A DNA stretch of 64,000 nt, taken from positions 193,111,021 through 193,175,020 of the forward strand of contig BTPG01000003.1 of assembly GCA_036245525.1 (NCBI GenBank), read 5' to 3'. The notes beneath the pieces were generated by a model. That model was given only the letters and a program-made list of their open reading frames with translations, had not been told where the DNA came from and searched no databases. The position numbers and the translations under genes were made by a program. Every line of letters begins with the position of its first letter. Positions within the stretch are counted from its first letter, which is position 1. Shown here in pieces: positions 48,401 through 60,400 of this stretch. This DNA comes from Semisulcospira habei (Eukaryota; Mollusca; Gastropoda; Semisulcospiridae).

Positions 48401-51400
48401 ATTCCTTCGTTTATTCAATTCATCATTCAGTCTGACCGCCAGACAGTCTTTATTTTTTCTTCATTATACTTCGCTACTTATACTTATACTTAGTGTTTCT
48501 TACGTTTTTCGTGCAGACTGATGTCTTTTTGGCCGCCGTGACCGATGTTTATGTCCGCCCGGCACATTTTACAAAAGGCAAAGTGTTCCCCCTTTCTCGA
48601 TTCGTCGATGTAAGGAAAGGAACGCTTGTAGTCTGGATGGAACTTCACCAAACACTTCTGCTTCTTAGGAGGCATGATTTTGTTGAAAATCGAAAATACT
48701 CTGTGACCAGTTGTGAAGATCGTTGAGCATGTGCTCGAGGGCAAATTCGAAGGAACCGGAACAAACAGAATGGACGGAATTTGCCGCGCATGCGTAATCA
48801 AGACTGGCTGTGGGTCCCCGAAAGCTTAGCGGTACAGTATAGCGGTAGGCTCTCAACTACAGGCGCTTGACCCCGCGCGGTACGCCAAAATGCCTCGAAT
48901 TTTAAAACAAAGCTTGAAAATATGAAAATCGGGAGAAATGTACAAAAAACCGGAAAATCGGGAATTGAAAAAAAATCGGGAAATTCCCGATAAAATCGGG
49001 AGGGTTGGCAGCTATGTTCTAGTTCACCTCAACAGCCTCGGCTTAGGGTCTATAGCGGAATTCCGCAAGCCGTCCGCGTCGACGCAACCCACTCCGGTTG
49101 GGTCGCGCACCTACTTTGTTGTTCGAGACTGCTTCCGGCCGGTGGTTCCTGGATGGCTGTCTCTACACATCTACTGGCTGGACCTGAAGGTGTTCTGGCA
49201 AGGCCTCCTTGCGGCGGTTTTCACCCTTGCTTCAGGAGCTTCTGGTGCTGTTGGACATCACCACGCTTGTCTTACATCCAGAGCAAGGCGGGACCCGCTC
49301 TCCCTCCCACTGCATCCTCCTCTACCAGGGGCTCCGGTCTTCCTCCGCGTACGTCGCTTTCCGGGTCATCTGAATGTGCTACCGACTCCCTCTCCCGTCG
49401 CGTTCAGCTTCTACATACTGAGTGGCCGCTGCGCCCAGTTTTCTTCGCGGCAGGCTGGGAGTCACCCAAGATCGACCTCTTCGCCGCGAGATGGAATCGC
49501 CACCTTCCACCTTCGTCTCTCCCGGTAGAAGAGGAAGCCAGTCCCTCTTCCTGGGCAGTGACACTCTCTCCATTCCTTGGAACGGTCTAGTCGTCTATGC
49601 CTATCCGCTGACGGTGCTCGACCCAAGGTCCTACTGAAGCTCAGAGGGTGTAACGCGTTCCGGTTCGGGGTGGCTCCGTGCTGCTGGACCAAGTCGTGGA
49701 CGACCGAACTCCTGAACCTCAACAGGTACCCCCGCTACCGCTCCCATCTCCGCGCATCTTGCTCAAGTACCACAGCAGGCGCGGTTCCTCCCGCGCCCAG
49801 AGTGTCTCCGCCTCCTTCTGGAGGTTGTCCGACAAGCGTTCACCGCTAGAGGCTTCACAGGTACAACAGTGGACGTTTTCACTACAGGCCGCAGATCATC
49901 GACCAGATGAGTCTGCGAAGCAAATGGAGAGTTCCCTCTTCCGGGAGTGACGACGGATGTCATTGACAGTTCCTCAGCTGGCGGATTCTTCCTCGGGCTG
50001 TTCGACGGCCTGTGTTTGTGCCCATTCCGCGGCTAACTGGCCCTGATCGCCGACACTTACGGGCAGCTGGGACGACCCGTCCGGGTTCTTGCAAGGACCT
50101 CGCAGATCTTTGGCCACTCCAGTCTACTACGTCCCACTCGGCGCTCCCTGCTGCCAAGATGGGTCCTGTGTGGGACCTTACCTGGCTCAACTCGCCCCGC
50201 TTCGAGCCGATCCAGCCGGCGAGACTACAAGACTTGCTTCCTTTTGGCCCTCACCTCAGCCTCCAGGGGTCAGCGAGCTGCACGCCCTTCGGCACGTTCC
50301 GCCTGGTGGCAGTTCCGGACGGTCAGTTCTGTTCACCTGCTACCCTACCCGACCTTCCTAGCCAAGACCAGATCCTCTTGACTGCTTCTCAGGTGGTCAC
50401 CACAAACACATAACGTTTACATCACCGGTGAGACCCGCAGTGGCCATTACCTGGTGACGGGACTGTCAACGTCGCAGTTTAGGCCGAGAGCCCGTCCTCC
50501 TGCGCCGGCAGCTTCCACAGTACATACAACCAATTAGAGATCCAAGCGCCACCCGTGTGTCCAGACTACAGGACCCGGTGCGAGCTTTACGTGGGCACCT
50601 GCACCGGACCAAGCCGCTACGCAGGGGACTCACCCGCCTACTCCTTCCCTCTTCCCCAGGTAGAATGACATCTCAGCCCAGACGATTCCTCCTGGCTTCG
50701 GTCACTGATGACCTTCCTGCCGGGAACTCGCCCCTGATACAGCAAACATGAACTTCAGGGTGCACGAGATCAGAACTTTGGCCGCAAGCCTAGCATTCGA
50801 CCGCAACTGTGCTGTCAAAGACTTGTGGCAGCTGTGGTTTAGCGAGCGGAGTCTTCCCTCGCAAGCTTCTACCTGAGGGACCTCTCCGCCCAGCGCCAGA
50901 ACCTTCGTGATGGGGGACATCGGGACGGTGCAACACTCCCTCCCGGCGCCGTTGGTATCTTTGCTAAAATTAGAGGGAGGTTGCTTGGAGAGGACGGCTC
51001 TAGCAGCCTCGATGGCATGGGTAGGGGCGTTATAGCGGCACCCGCCTCCTATTCGGGATTCTTCCTAAAAGTAATACCATCGGTAATGTGTTTTGAGAAA
51101 ACAAATGTATTTTTCTTTAAAATGAATTTTTTTTAAAAATACTTACCGATGGTATTACTCGAAGGTCCCTCCCACCTGCCCCACTTGCCACTAGTCCGCT
51201 AAGAAACTGACTGAAGTAGTAAGCGCTGAGCGCATGCGTGGTTGAACCAGAAGGGAGGCTACCGCCTTAGCTATGGCGCCCCTCACATGCCATCATGACC
51301 ATACTCGTACACAACAATTTTGGGCTAAAATTAGACTAGCAAGGAACCATTTCCTAAAAGTAATACCATTGGTAAGTATTTTTCAAAAAAAATTCATTTT

Positions 51401-54400
51401 AAAGAAAAATACATATTGCAGGTTTAACCCTCTGTCATCTACTGATGATACTGACTGTAAGAAAAGGCGTGTAACCATGTGTCTTCCTCTAAGTGTAATC
51501 ATCAGTAGCAGTCAAGGGGTTAAACTTAAAGAACTATACAGTGTTTGCCACTAAAGACAAAAGTTCCACTCACTAACTAATGATTCGGCACACGCAAACT
51601 CTGCATACCTCTACAAATGTTGAGCCATCACTGAAAATACTCATTTCAGTAACCCATTCAACCGCATGGCTACATTTCCCAAATTTTGGAGGTGTCACTT
51701 ACCTACTATGCACCAATTGCAGGATACAAACCGACCATTTTAATTCAAGGGTAGTGTCAGATTAGCTTGGTGCCATCAGGTGCCAAGCTAATCTGGCACT
51801 ACCCATGGATTATCAAGGTCGATCCATCTCCTGCTGTAGTGCGCCAGGGCTAAAAGGGTTAAGCCAAGGCACGTACCTGAGGAACTTAGCAATCAGTGAA
51901 ATACAATCCATGGTGTCCTTATTTTCTTTGTACAGGACAAAGCGGCAGTAAGGGTTGGCCTTCTGATTGGCCGGCCAGCCAAAAGGACCCGGCTTATTAT
52001 GAGCACGCTGAGCCACCACAGCTGGAAAGTAAAAAGTTGAATATTGATAATTCACCTGTTCAGTGCCAGACTGGGTTTCTGCAATCTTTATTAATTCAAG
52101 ACCAAAATAACCATAGATGTCCCAGGAACACACATTCAAAGTGGTGTCAACAAGAGGCATAGATCCTCATGAGCCCCCGCAACTGTGGGCACTCATGAGG
52201 ATCTAAAACTTTTACAGTTTGGTGGTCAAATTCTCTCAGCACTTAACAGGTGAACACAAGTTCTGTGTCAATGTCACAATCCAATACATTTACTTTATTT
52301 AAAATGTCCAACATTTTTTCAAAAACTTATAAAGTTAAACTTTATCATTCAGAATACGCCAGTGTGTGAAATATGATTGACTAAAATAGTTCAAGGGTAA
52401 TGTCAGAATAGCTTGGCGCCTTTAGGCGCCAAGCTATTTTGGCACCACCCTTGAAGTTAAACTAAAGCCATTGGTCTCTATCCTTATCTGTAAGTACTAT
52501 AATGTAGCTTTCATATGGCAGCTAACTACCTGATTTTTTCTGCATAACAGTGATGAACTTTCCGCCTTCCCTCTCCTCCGTCATAGTCTCCAGGGTGGGA
52601 AATGAATCTTTGATGGCACAGTGGATTTTCTGACGTTTTTCTTTGTCATCACCAACCTGGCATCAAGATTAATTTTTTTAAAATTTGTTTAAAAAACATC
52701 CTATTCTTTTGCTTTTCAAATCTAGTGTGGAATACCAAAAGTCTCCAGTTTCCACAAACTTGACCACTCTCCAGCATGATTGAGAGGCGAGAAAGCACAG
52801 TGGGCTGAGACAGCACGTCACTACAGATGATCGACAACGCAAGCTGGACAAATTTCCAGAACAAACTTTTCCATTAAATCACCCAATATTTGCAAACCAC
52901 ACATGAGTAAAATGCACCTACTGTTGGTATAAGAAAGTTGAATACTTTGACTAGCGATTAAAAATTACAGAGTTTACTAGGTGGGTGGTTGGTGTCTTAT
53001 TTTTTTGGTGGGTGGGTGGGGTCACCAGAATTACTAAACTTGAGGGGTACGAGCTAACATTAATGAGGCCAGCAAGAGGCGTAAATCTACATGCACCCCC
53101 GCAACTGTGGGAGTGCATGTAGATCTATGCCTCTTGCATGTGTGTGTGTGCTGTTGTTTAGCGCTGTGTCTCGGCAGTGAAGGGGTGGGGTGGGGGGGGG
53201 GGGGGGGGGGGTAGACCTAGCTCAAATGATTTGACACATTCAAAATATGCTAATCATTTGACACCAAGTCATTTTTCTATGTCTTATTGCAAACAATAAG
53301 CAATAAAGAATATGTCTTATGTTGTGCTGCTACCAATGAACAGAAGTACCGTACCCGAATAGAGACAGTCAGCTTGGAGTCAGGACTGTTGGCAAGTTCT
53401 CTCAGCTGTATCAGCATTAGGCCATTCAAAACTGGATCCACAGGAGCAGTGGGCTGGGCAGGAGGAGGCTCCGGCTATAAACATGTAACATTTTTGCACA
53501 CATCAATACCATTACTACTACAGTACTAGGCTGTAGACTCAGTGGGGTTAACTGGCTGTCGGTAGAAATTTGATTCATGTAGGCATTATCGTGACAAAAA
53601 CCGCTGCCAAAAGCCAAAAGGTAATTCTTCAAAAGTTGAGTTTGTCTCCCATGAAGTCTTGAAGGACAAAAAAGTGTCTCCTGTCATTACAGACCGTCAT
53701 TTAGCTAGAGCCAGCTTGCTGAGTAACATGAAAGGCAAAGCCTTTATGGCTCACCTGTATGACTGATCCACATAATTAGTCTGACCTTTGTGACACTGAT
53801 CTTTCTGACACTGACAGATCACTAAAATGAACAAGTGTTCAAGTGTGTAAGCATAAGTTTGCTTTTATATCAGGTCAAGAGTACGACTAGGCGTCGAGTG
53901 CCGGTTTCGCTACCTGACAAAACAAAGCCTTCAAACTCAAAATCGGGCATGCATCTCACACAACCATATCTCAACTGGTTAGAAATTGAACATACCTTCT
54001 AATCCTGTGTCATTTGCATACATCCGATGGGATAAAAGAGTTATTCACTGTTTTGTGCGATCGAGCGGCGGAAGCCAAAATTTCGAAACGTGACATCACT
54101 CACGTGTATTCGCTTTCAGATAAATTCCGGGGAATGAAATAGAATTTTGAAACCAAGTTTAGGTATATAGAGAGCCAATGCAAGTTACTATTTTGTTACC
54201 ATATCGTCGAGTTTTACATATGTCTAAGTTTAAAGTAGTTTGAGGGCAAGTAAAGGCTAGAATGAACATAACGCGTGTCGTCAATTTCACACGTGCAAAT
54301 CTCGCTGTGAACCGGAACACAAAAAATATACCCTGAGGCACCTAATTAACATATCCAAGACAACATAATCATTCTAATTACTGTAAACAAATTCGAAATC

Positions 54401-57400
54401 CTTTTGAGAATTGAACAAAGGCTGCGTTTTAAACTTCTTCAACCCAAAAGTTGTAAATTTTGGGTTACGTTCAATCACGGGAAAAAATCTCGCAATCATC
54501 AATGCGCGTGATTTTTTGGAATCATCGGCTATTTTGAGATTTGCATTTATTTGGTCAGTCCTACGTACCTCATACCTACAGGCGACATCGATGGAGCAGG
54601 GAAGCGATAAAGTTGAAGGTAAGTTTTGGTTGTAAATGGTTATGTTCATGCAAAATTGATGACTGAGCACCATAAATGTTTAAAAAAAGCAATTTAAGTG
54701 TACTGTTTTTCTAATTACTTCAAATGAATGTTGATGCAAACAAATGTAAAATGCAGTTTTCTCTAAAAGGTATTTTTTCGAAAAATACTTACCGATGACA
54801 TGACTGATAGAAAGTGTCTACTTACTCTCACAATTATAGCCTAGGAACCCGTTGTGCCCCCGCACCAACCGGGAGGCACTTGGGGAACCCCCAGAGGGGC
54901 CGAGAGTGACCTCCCGTGACTGCCCATCCGGTTCCGAGTCATGTGATGATTACTCAGTTTAGGATACTTAGCTTACCAGCGGCAAGCGGGGCAGGTGGGA
55001 GGGTCCTCCGAGTCATGTCATCGGTAAGTATTTTTCGAAAAAATACCTTTTAGAGAAAAATGCATTTATTTCCTCAAAAACATTACCGATGAAATGACTG
55101 ATAGGAAGAATTACGAGTAGGAGGAGGGTGCCGCTGCCCCAAAAGACCCCTAGGGGGCCTGCACAGTCGCAAACTCCCGACAATTTTAGCTAAGTAGCGT
55201 ACCTACGGCGCTGGGAGGGAGTGTTGCGCTGCCGTGATGTCCCCCACCAGAGCGAGGTTGTCTCGCTGGCCTGCCAGATCCCGGAGGTAGAAGCGGGCGA
55301 AGGTTGATTCTGCTCGATGTAGTTTGTATCGTATTTTTGTTATTGATGTTGGAACTTCATCTATTTTGTGACAAAACTAAACACAGACAGTAAAATCTGT
55401 TTTTTCTCTCTTTATTTCCACCTTATCCTGCTGGCTACTGGTTTGTCACAACTATAGTGTGTTTGGTGTCAGTGTGTTGGGCAGAATGTCCGCTTTTAAA
55501 CAAACATAGTTTTGCACCACACACTTGAACGGTAAAAAAGAAAGTCATGAAAAACAAAAGGTAGTCATTTTCCCTGCTGTACTGCGCCTAGCAGGAAGCC
55601 CGCTTATCAGCTAGCCAGACAGCTGAGAGATTGGCTGAGGCAGCGCGCGAGCGTGACTTGTGACCCAGTTTCTCGGCTCGCCTGGAACAAACTAAGTGGC
55701 CAAACTGAAACAGCCGTGTGACCTGCGACGGTGTCGAGGGCGACGAGCGGCACTACGCCGAGCGGAGCGTGAACGGGGGCGGCGCCGCGGGGACCGAGAA
55801 TGTCTGACATGGCGCGAAGCTGAACGAGAAGCAGAGTTGTGCCTGTACTGTGTCCGCGGATGTCGGCTGGAATCCGAACGGTAGGAGGTGACCCTTGGGC
55901 GAGTCGACCTGTCACTAGAGCGTGAACGATGTCTAACAGCTGAGGTTCGCTCGGACTGAAGACGGGGAGTAACTCACACCGCAGCAGAGCGGAGTCGACT
56001 GCTTCGTACCTGAGAGCGGGAGCGTGTCTGGCGAGAAGACTTGTCGGAACTTGACGCCCGGGCGGAAAGAGCTGGGCGGGGCGCTGGCGTTCCGCACTGG
56101 TCCCTAGCGGAGAACGAGGAAGCGGAAGCAGCAGGACAAATCTGTGGTGAGAGCTTGTCAGCTACCTGGAGATCCATATTAGTCAGGCCCGCAACCAGAG
56201 CGGGTGTAGGAGCCTGTATCGGTTCCTTATCAGGTGCCTGCAAAGCCGTTGCTACCGGGTAGAGACCACTCGACTGGACTGTGGTGGCTACCGGAGTCTT
56301 GTTTAGAGGCCTAGCCCGAGGCGCTCTAGGATCCTTGACCGCACAGAGACCACTCGACTGGACTGTGGTGGCTGCCGGTACTAGAGCACGTGCACGCGGC
56401 CGAAGCCGCTGATTCGATTGCTCAGACACTCGGTCAGGGCCACTCGACTGGACTGTGGCGCGTACCGGTGTGGGATCGTTCTTCCGTGCTGGTGTAGGTT
56501 TCTTGCGGCCGTAGAAACTCCACAGCTGGGTCCAGTTCCTCCAGCCATGGGGCGCAGACCGAGCACAGACGCGTGGAGGCACAATCGGAACAGGGCAGGC
56601 AAACAACATGTTCGTCACTCGGCCACTGGAATTGCCCACATCAAGTGCATGTGCGGACTTGCCAACTGCAAAACATAATGTACAATGAAATGCGAGCGAG
56701 CGTGCCCCCGTGGGCCCGCACCGAATCCGCGTGAACGAAGTGTACCGTGTAAGCCTACGCCTGGCGCTCCACCCCTACCCTTGAGCGCCTGACGTAGGCA
56801 AGCAGAGATATTACCTGGCCATCTGAAGAAGTGAGGCACGACCCCGGTCGAAGACCCACCAGAATGGCTAGAACGCAGACACGGCCAGCGTCGGAAGGAG
56901 CACGCCTTTACCACAGCTGACACTTAGTTCGCTTCAGGGTGCCAGAGAGATAAGGCGCGGCGAGGTCACATTCCACTCTCGCCCGCTCATTCTATTTATA
57001 TCGCACTTGCGACTGTGTGGTACACGGCGTGTCCGGTGCACTGCGCTATAACAGCTACCTACACGTTTGTATTCATAACACTTCTCAGCCTAAAGTGACT
57101 GTTGTGAAAGCGACATCGTTCAAAAGTTGAAATTCTCACCTACACATTCATACCAAACATGACAACATTACAACTTACACTTGTGTAGCAGATTATGGTG
57201 AAAATAAAGGGAACGAGAATTTGTTGATGTAAGATGTCGGTGTTTGTTGTGAAATTGACAAAGTTCCCACAGCCATAACAAGAAGACGCTACTTTTCCCA
57301 ACGATACACACTTGCATGCATAAGGGTCAGAATGCCTACAGTAAGTATCACTTACCAGATTTTGGTTTCATGATGGGGGACGGAAGCAGGAGGGTGGTTA

Positions 57401-60400
57401 ATGAGGTCACTGACAAGTGTCGACAGACAAGTACCAGGCGCCTCTCTTAGTACGGGAAAAGTGAGGGCTTAGTTACACGGATACTATTGAGGAGATAGTC
57501 ACGTTTCTTTCTCGGGAAATAGTGTAACACTAACAGTGTACCATGTACATTTGATTTAACTTTTGATCATGATGGAGTCTGATGAAACGCATACAGTCTG
57601 TGTGCACACAGCTAGGTGTGTTCCATGCCGGCGATGAAATGCATTGTGCAGACTCGGAATATGTGGCGGGAGATCACAAAAGAAACACAGTGATAAATAG
57701 TCATATCTTTGTATCAAATATGAACACTTAATCCACAAGTATTTTGGAATTAATATCCAGGAAGACAAAGCCGGACCTCATGTACTCCAAAACAAAGTGT
57801 AGTAGTTGCTATAGTCGGATGAAACGGCGACTGAAACACGTGTGTCTGCGGAGACAACGTGAAATGCGGCATCTGATATTGCCTTATCATAACACATTTG
57901 GACCATGTTCGATCCAAATACGAGTGTTGAAGAATGTGTCGCGTGCGTTCATTTCATGCAGCTAGGTAAAGGAGAACGACCAGTGGTGAAGGGTGCACAT
58001 GGGAAGAAACGACCGTGCCGTTTCCGATCTGTGGAATGTCACAGTGACACTCATAACACTGATTCTAATAACAGCACTAATGAAGGTGATAGTGGTATAC
58101 AAGTTTTCATTCCCCCGATGTCTACTCCCCGTAAAACGCCATGCAAAGTCAATGCTCAAACGTCGCCGTTACAAAGAGTGTGGACCCCATCTCCACCAGC
58201 CAAGCAGACGCATGAAACAGCCATTTCACCCATTGAAAAAACGGGTGTCGATATAGCCACATCTCCACATATCAAATGACCCAGCGGCCTTCCACCTGTC
58301 CAGGAACTGCAGATGCCATTGACAATTACAAAGGAGGAAGAAAAATATCAGATGGCACTAAACCGACCGCACAATGCTTACTGATTAACGCTGTAAAGTT
58401 TAACCGGCGTCGGTCTTGTTTACTATCCGAACAGAAACTCAGTATTGTTCTTATGTCTAGTGTGTCAGCAAATGTGCTAAACCGCAATGTATATTTAAAA
58501 ACACTGTTGAATACTGTGACCTGTGATGGACTAATCGGATTTTAATACACGGAGGGCATTAGCAATCTGTGGAGTACCGGGACTACGAGAAATGCCAGAA
58601 CGCGACCTGTCAGTGACCTAATTAACCATCCTACTGCTTCCGTCCCCCAACATGAAACCAAAATCCGGTAATTGATACTTACTGTAGGCATGCTGACCCT
58701 TATGCATGCAAGTGTGTTTCATTGGGAAAAGTAGCGTCTTCGTGTTATGGCTGTGTGAACTTTGTCAATTTCACAACAAACACCGACATCGTACATCAAC
58801 AAATTCTCATTCTCTTTATTTTCACCATAACCTGCTACACATGTGTAAGTCGTAATATTGTCATGTTTGGTATCGGTGTGTAGGTGAGAATTTCAACTTT
58901 TGAACGATGTTGCTTTCACCACAGTCACTTTAGGCAAAGATGTATTATGAATACAAACCAGCATGTAGTCGTTATAGCGGCAGTGCACCGGCACGCCTCG
59001 TACTGAACAGTTGCAAGTGCGATATAAATAGAATGAGTGCGCGAGTGTGAAATTTGACCTTGCCACGCCTCGGCTCTCTGGCAGATGGAAGCAAACTAAG
59101 TGTTAAGCACCAGCACTGGCTTGTAAAGCCGTGGGAGACCAACATGAAGCTGATGCCGAGAGAAGCCACTGGCGCCAGGAAAAGCGCCGAAACGAAGTCT
59201 CCGCAACAGCAGGCACTCAGAGCAGGCTGAAGAGCGAAGAAGAAGTTCTCGGCACACACGGTGTAACAAGCACTAGGCCCGAACGGTCACAAGTGCGTGA
59301 GCACAGTTCAATGGCGCCGCCGCGCCTGGTAAACAAGATGGCGACGACGGGGAAGAATTCCACAAGTAAAGTTCACTAGGAACAAGAGTTCCCAAGTCCG
59401 TAGACCGATGGAAACCCCAAGCCAGGTTTCCCACCTTGTACAAACAGCTTCCTTCTTTAGTCTTTCTTATCGAAGTTAGAGTCCTATCGAACAGAGAGAG
59501 TCCATGTACACAACCTTCTGTGACTAGCAAAGAAAACTGACTGGCGTATGAGCGGTGTGGCGCATGCGTGGTTCAACCGGAAGGAGGCTACCGGGTTTCC
59601 GACTAGGCTATGGCGCCCCTCACCTGCCATCGTGACCATATTCGTACACAACAATTTTGGACTAAAATTAGACTAGCTAAGAAACCATTTCCTTAAAGTA
59701 ATACCATCGGTAATGTGTTTTGAGAAAACAAATGACACAGGATTAGAAGGTATGTTCAATTTCTAACCAGTTGAGATATGGTTGTGTGAGATGCATGCCT
59801 GATTTTGAGTTTGAAGGCTTTGTTTTGTCAGTCAGGTAGCGAAACCGGCACTCGACGCCTAGTCGTACTCTTGACCATATGACTTATCAGCTAAAATGCC
59901 ACCCCAAAGACTTGTTAAGACAATGGAAACTACAAGTACAAAGGTAACTTTGCATCTGCTTACCGGTCCAGGCTCAGTTGGCATATCAGTGGAAGTAAGA
60001 TGGATTTCTTCACCAGCTAAGGAGATTTCGTTTACGATGAAGTCAGAATACCTGAAAATGAAGCACATTGTACAATAAAACCATAGCATGAAAACAAAAT
60101 TCTACAAGTTAAGCCCTTGACTGCCGGTGGGAGCTGATTTTACATCTGAAACCACTGCACTGACCTTACTTTAGGGCGAAGAATACAAATGAAATGGGAC
60201 CAAACATGGGCACAAAGAACACATGAATAACAAGACACATATGATATATATCCTCAGGACTGAGCCCCCATGACTGTGGGGGCTCATGAGGATTTATGTC
60301 TTTTGCGGATGAGGGCTCATGAGGATTTATGTCTTTTGCGGATGAGGGCTCATGAGGATTTATGTCTTTGCCTTGCCCCGGCAGTTAAGGGGTTAATATC

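Larger units (their letters stand above)
47749..49016 (-). mobile_element. hAT-type transposon nested in DIRS copy F
   Basis: Inverted ends CATAGCTGCCAAC (47749) and GTTGGCAGCTATG (to 49016) are directly flanked by TTCTAG on both sides (47743-47748 and 49017-49022). It encodes a BED-finger start but no transposase core, so it is non-autonomous. hAT elements usually make 8-bp duplications; only six bases match here. Confidence 0.8.
43483..51413 (+). mobile_element. DIRS-like retrotransposon copy F, with nested hAT
   Basis: Plus orientation; termini 43483-43670 and 51195-51385 are inverted copies sharing ATTTTAGCCCAAAATTGTTG and GCGCATGCGTGGTT. Contents in order: Cys-rich gag, a repeat block, RT, a hAT insertion, RNase H, recombinase, internal complementary region. 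Belongs to a different subfamily from E (different terminal repeat). All frames are broken. It fills the right half of PUS7 intron 5. Confidence 0.87.
54755..59734 (-). mobile_element. DIRS-like copy G, mosaic and interrupted
   Basis: Left terminus with terminal repeat and internal complementary region (54755-55101), a recombinase tail to about 55320, a gag fragment at 55974-56639, and an F-subfamily right terminus at 59490-59734. The two termini are of different subfamilies, so this is either two nested elements or a recombinant. RT and RNase H are missing. In PUS7 intron 2. Confidence 0.65.
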
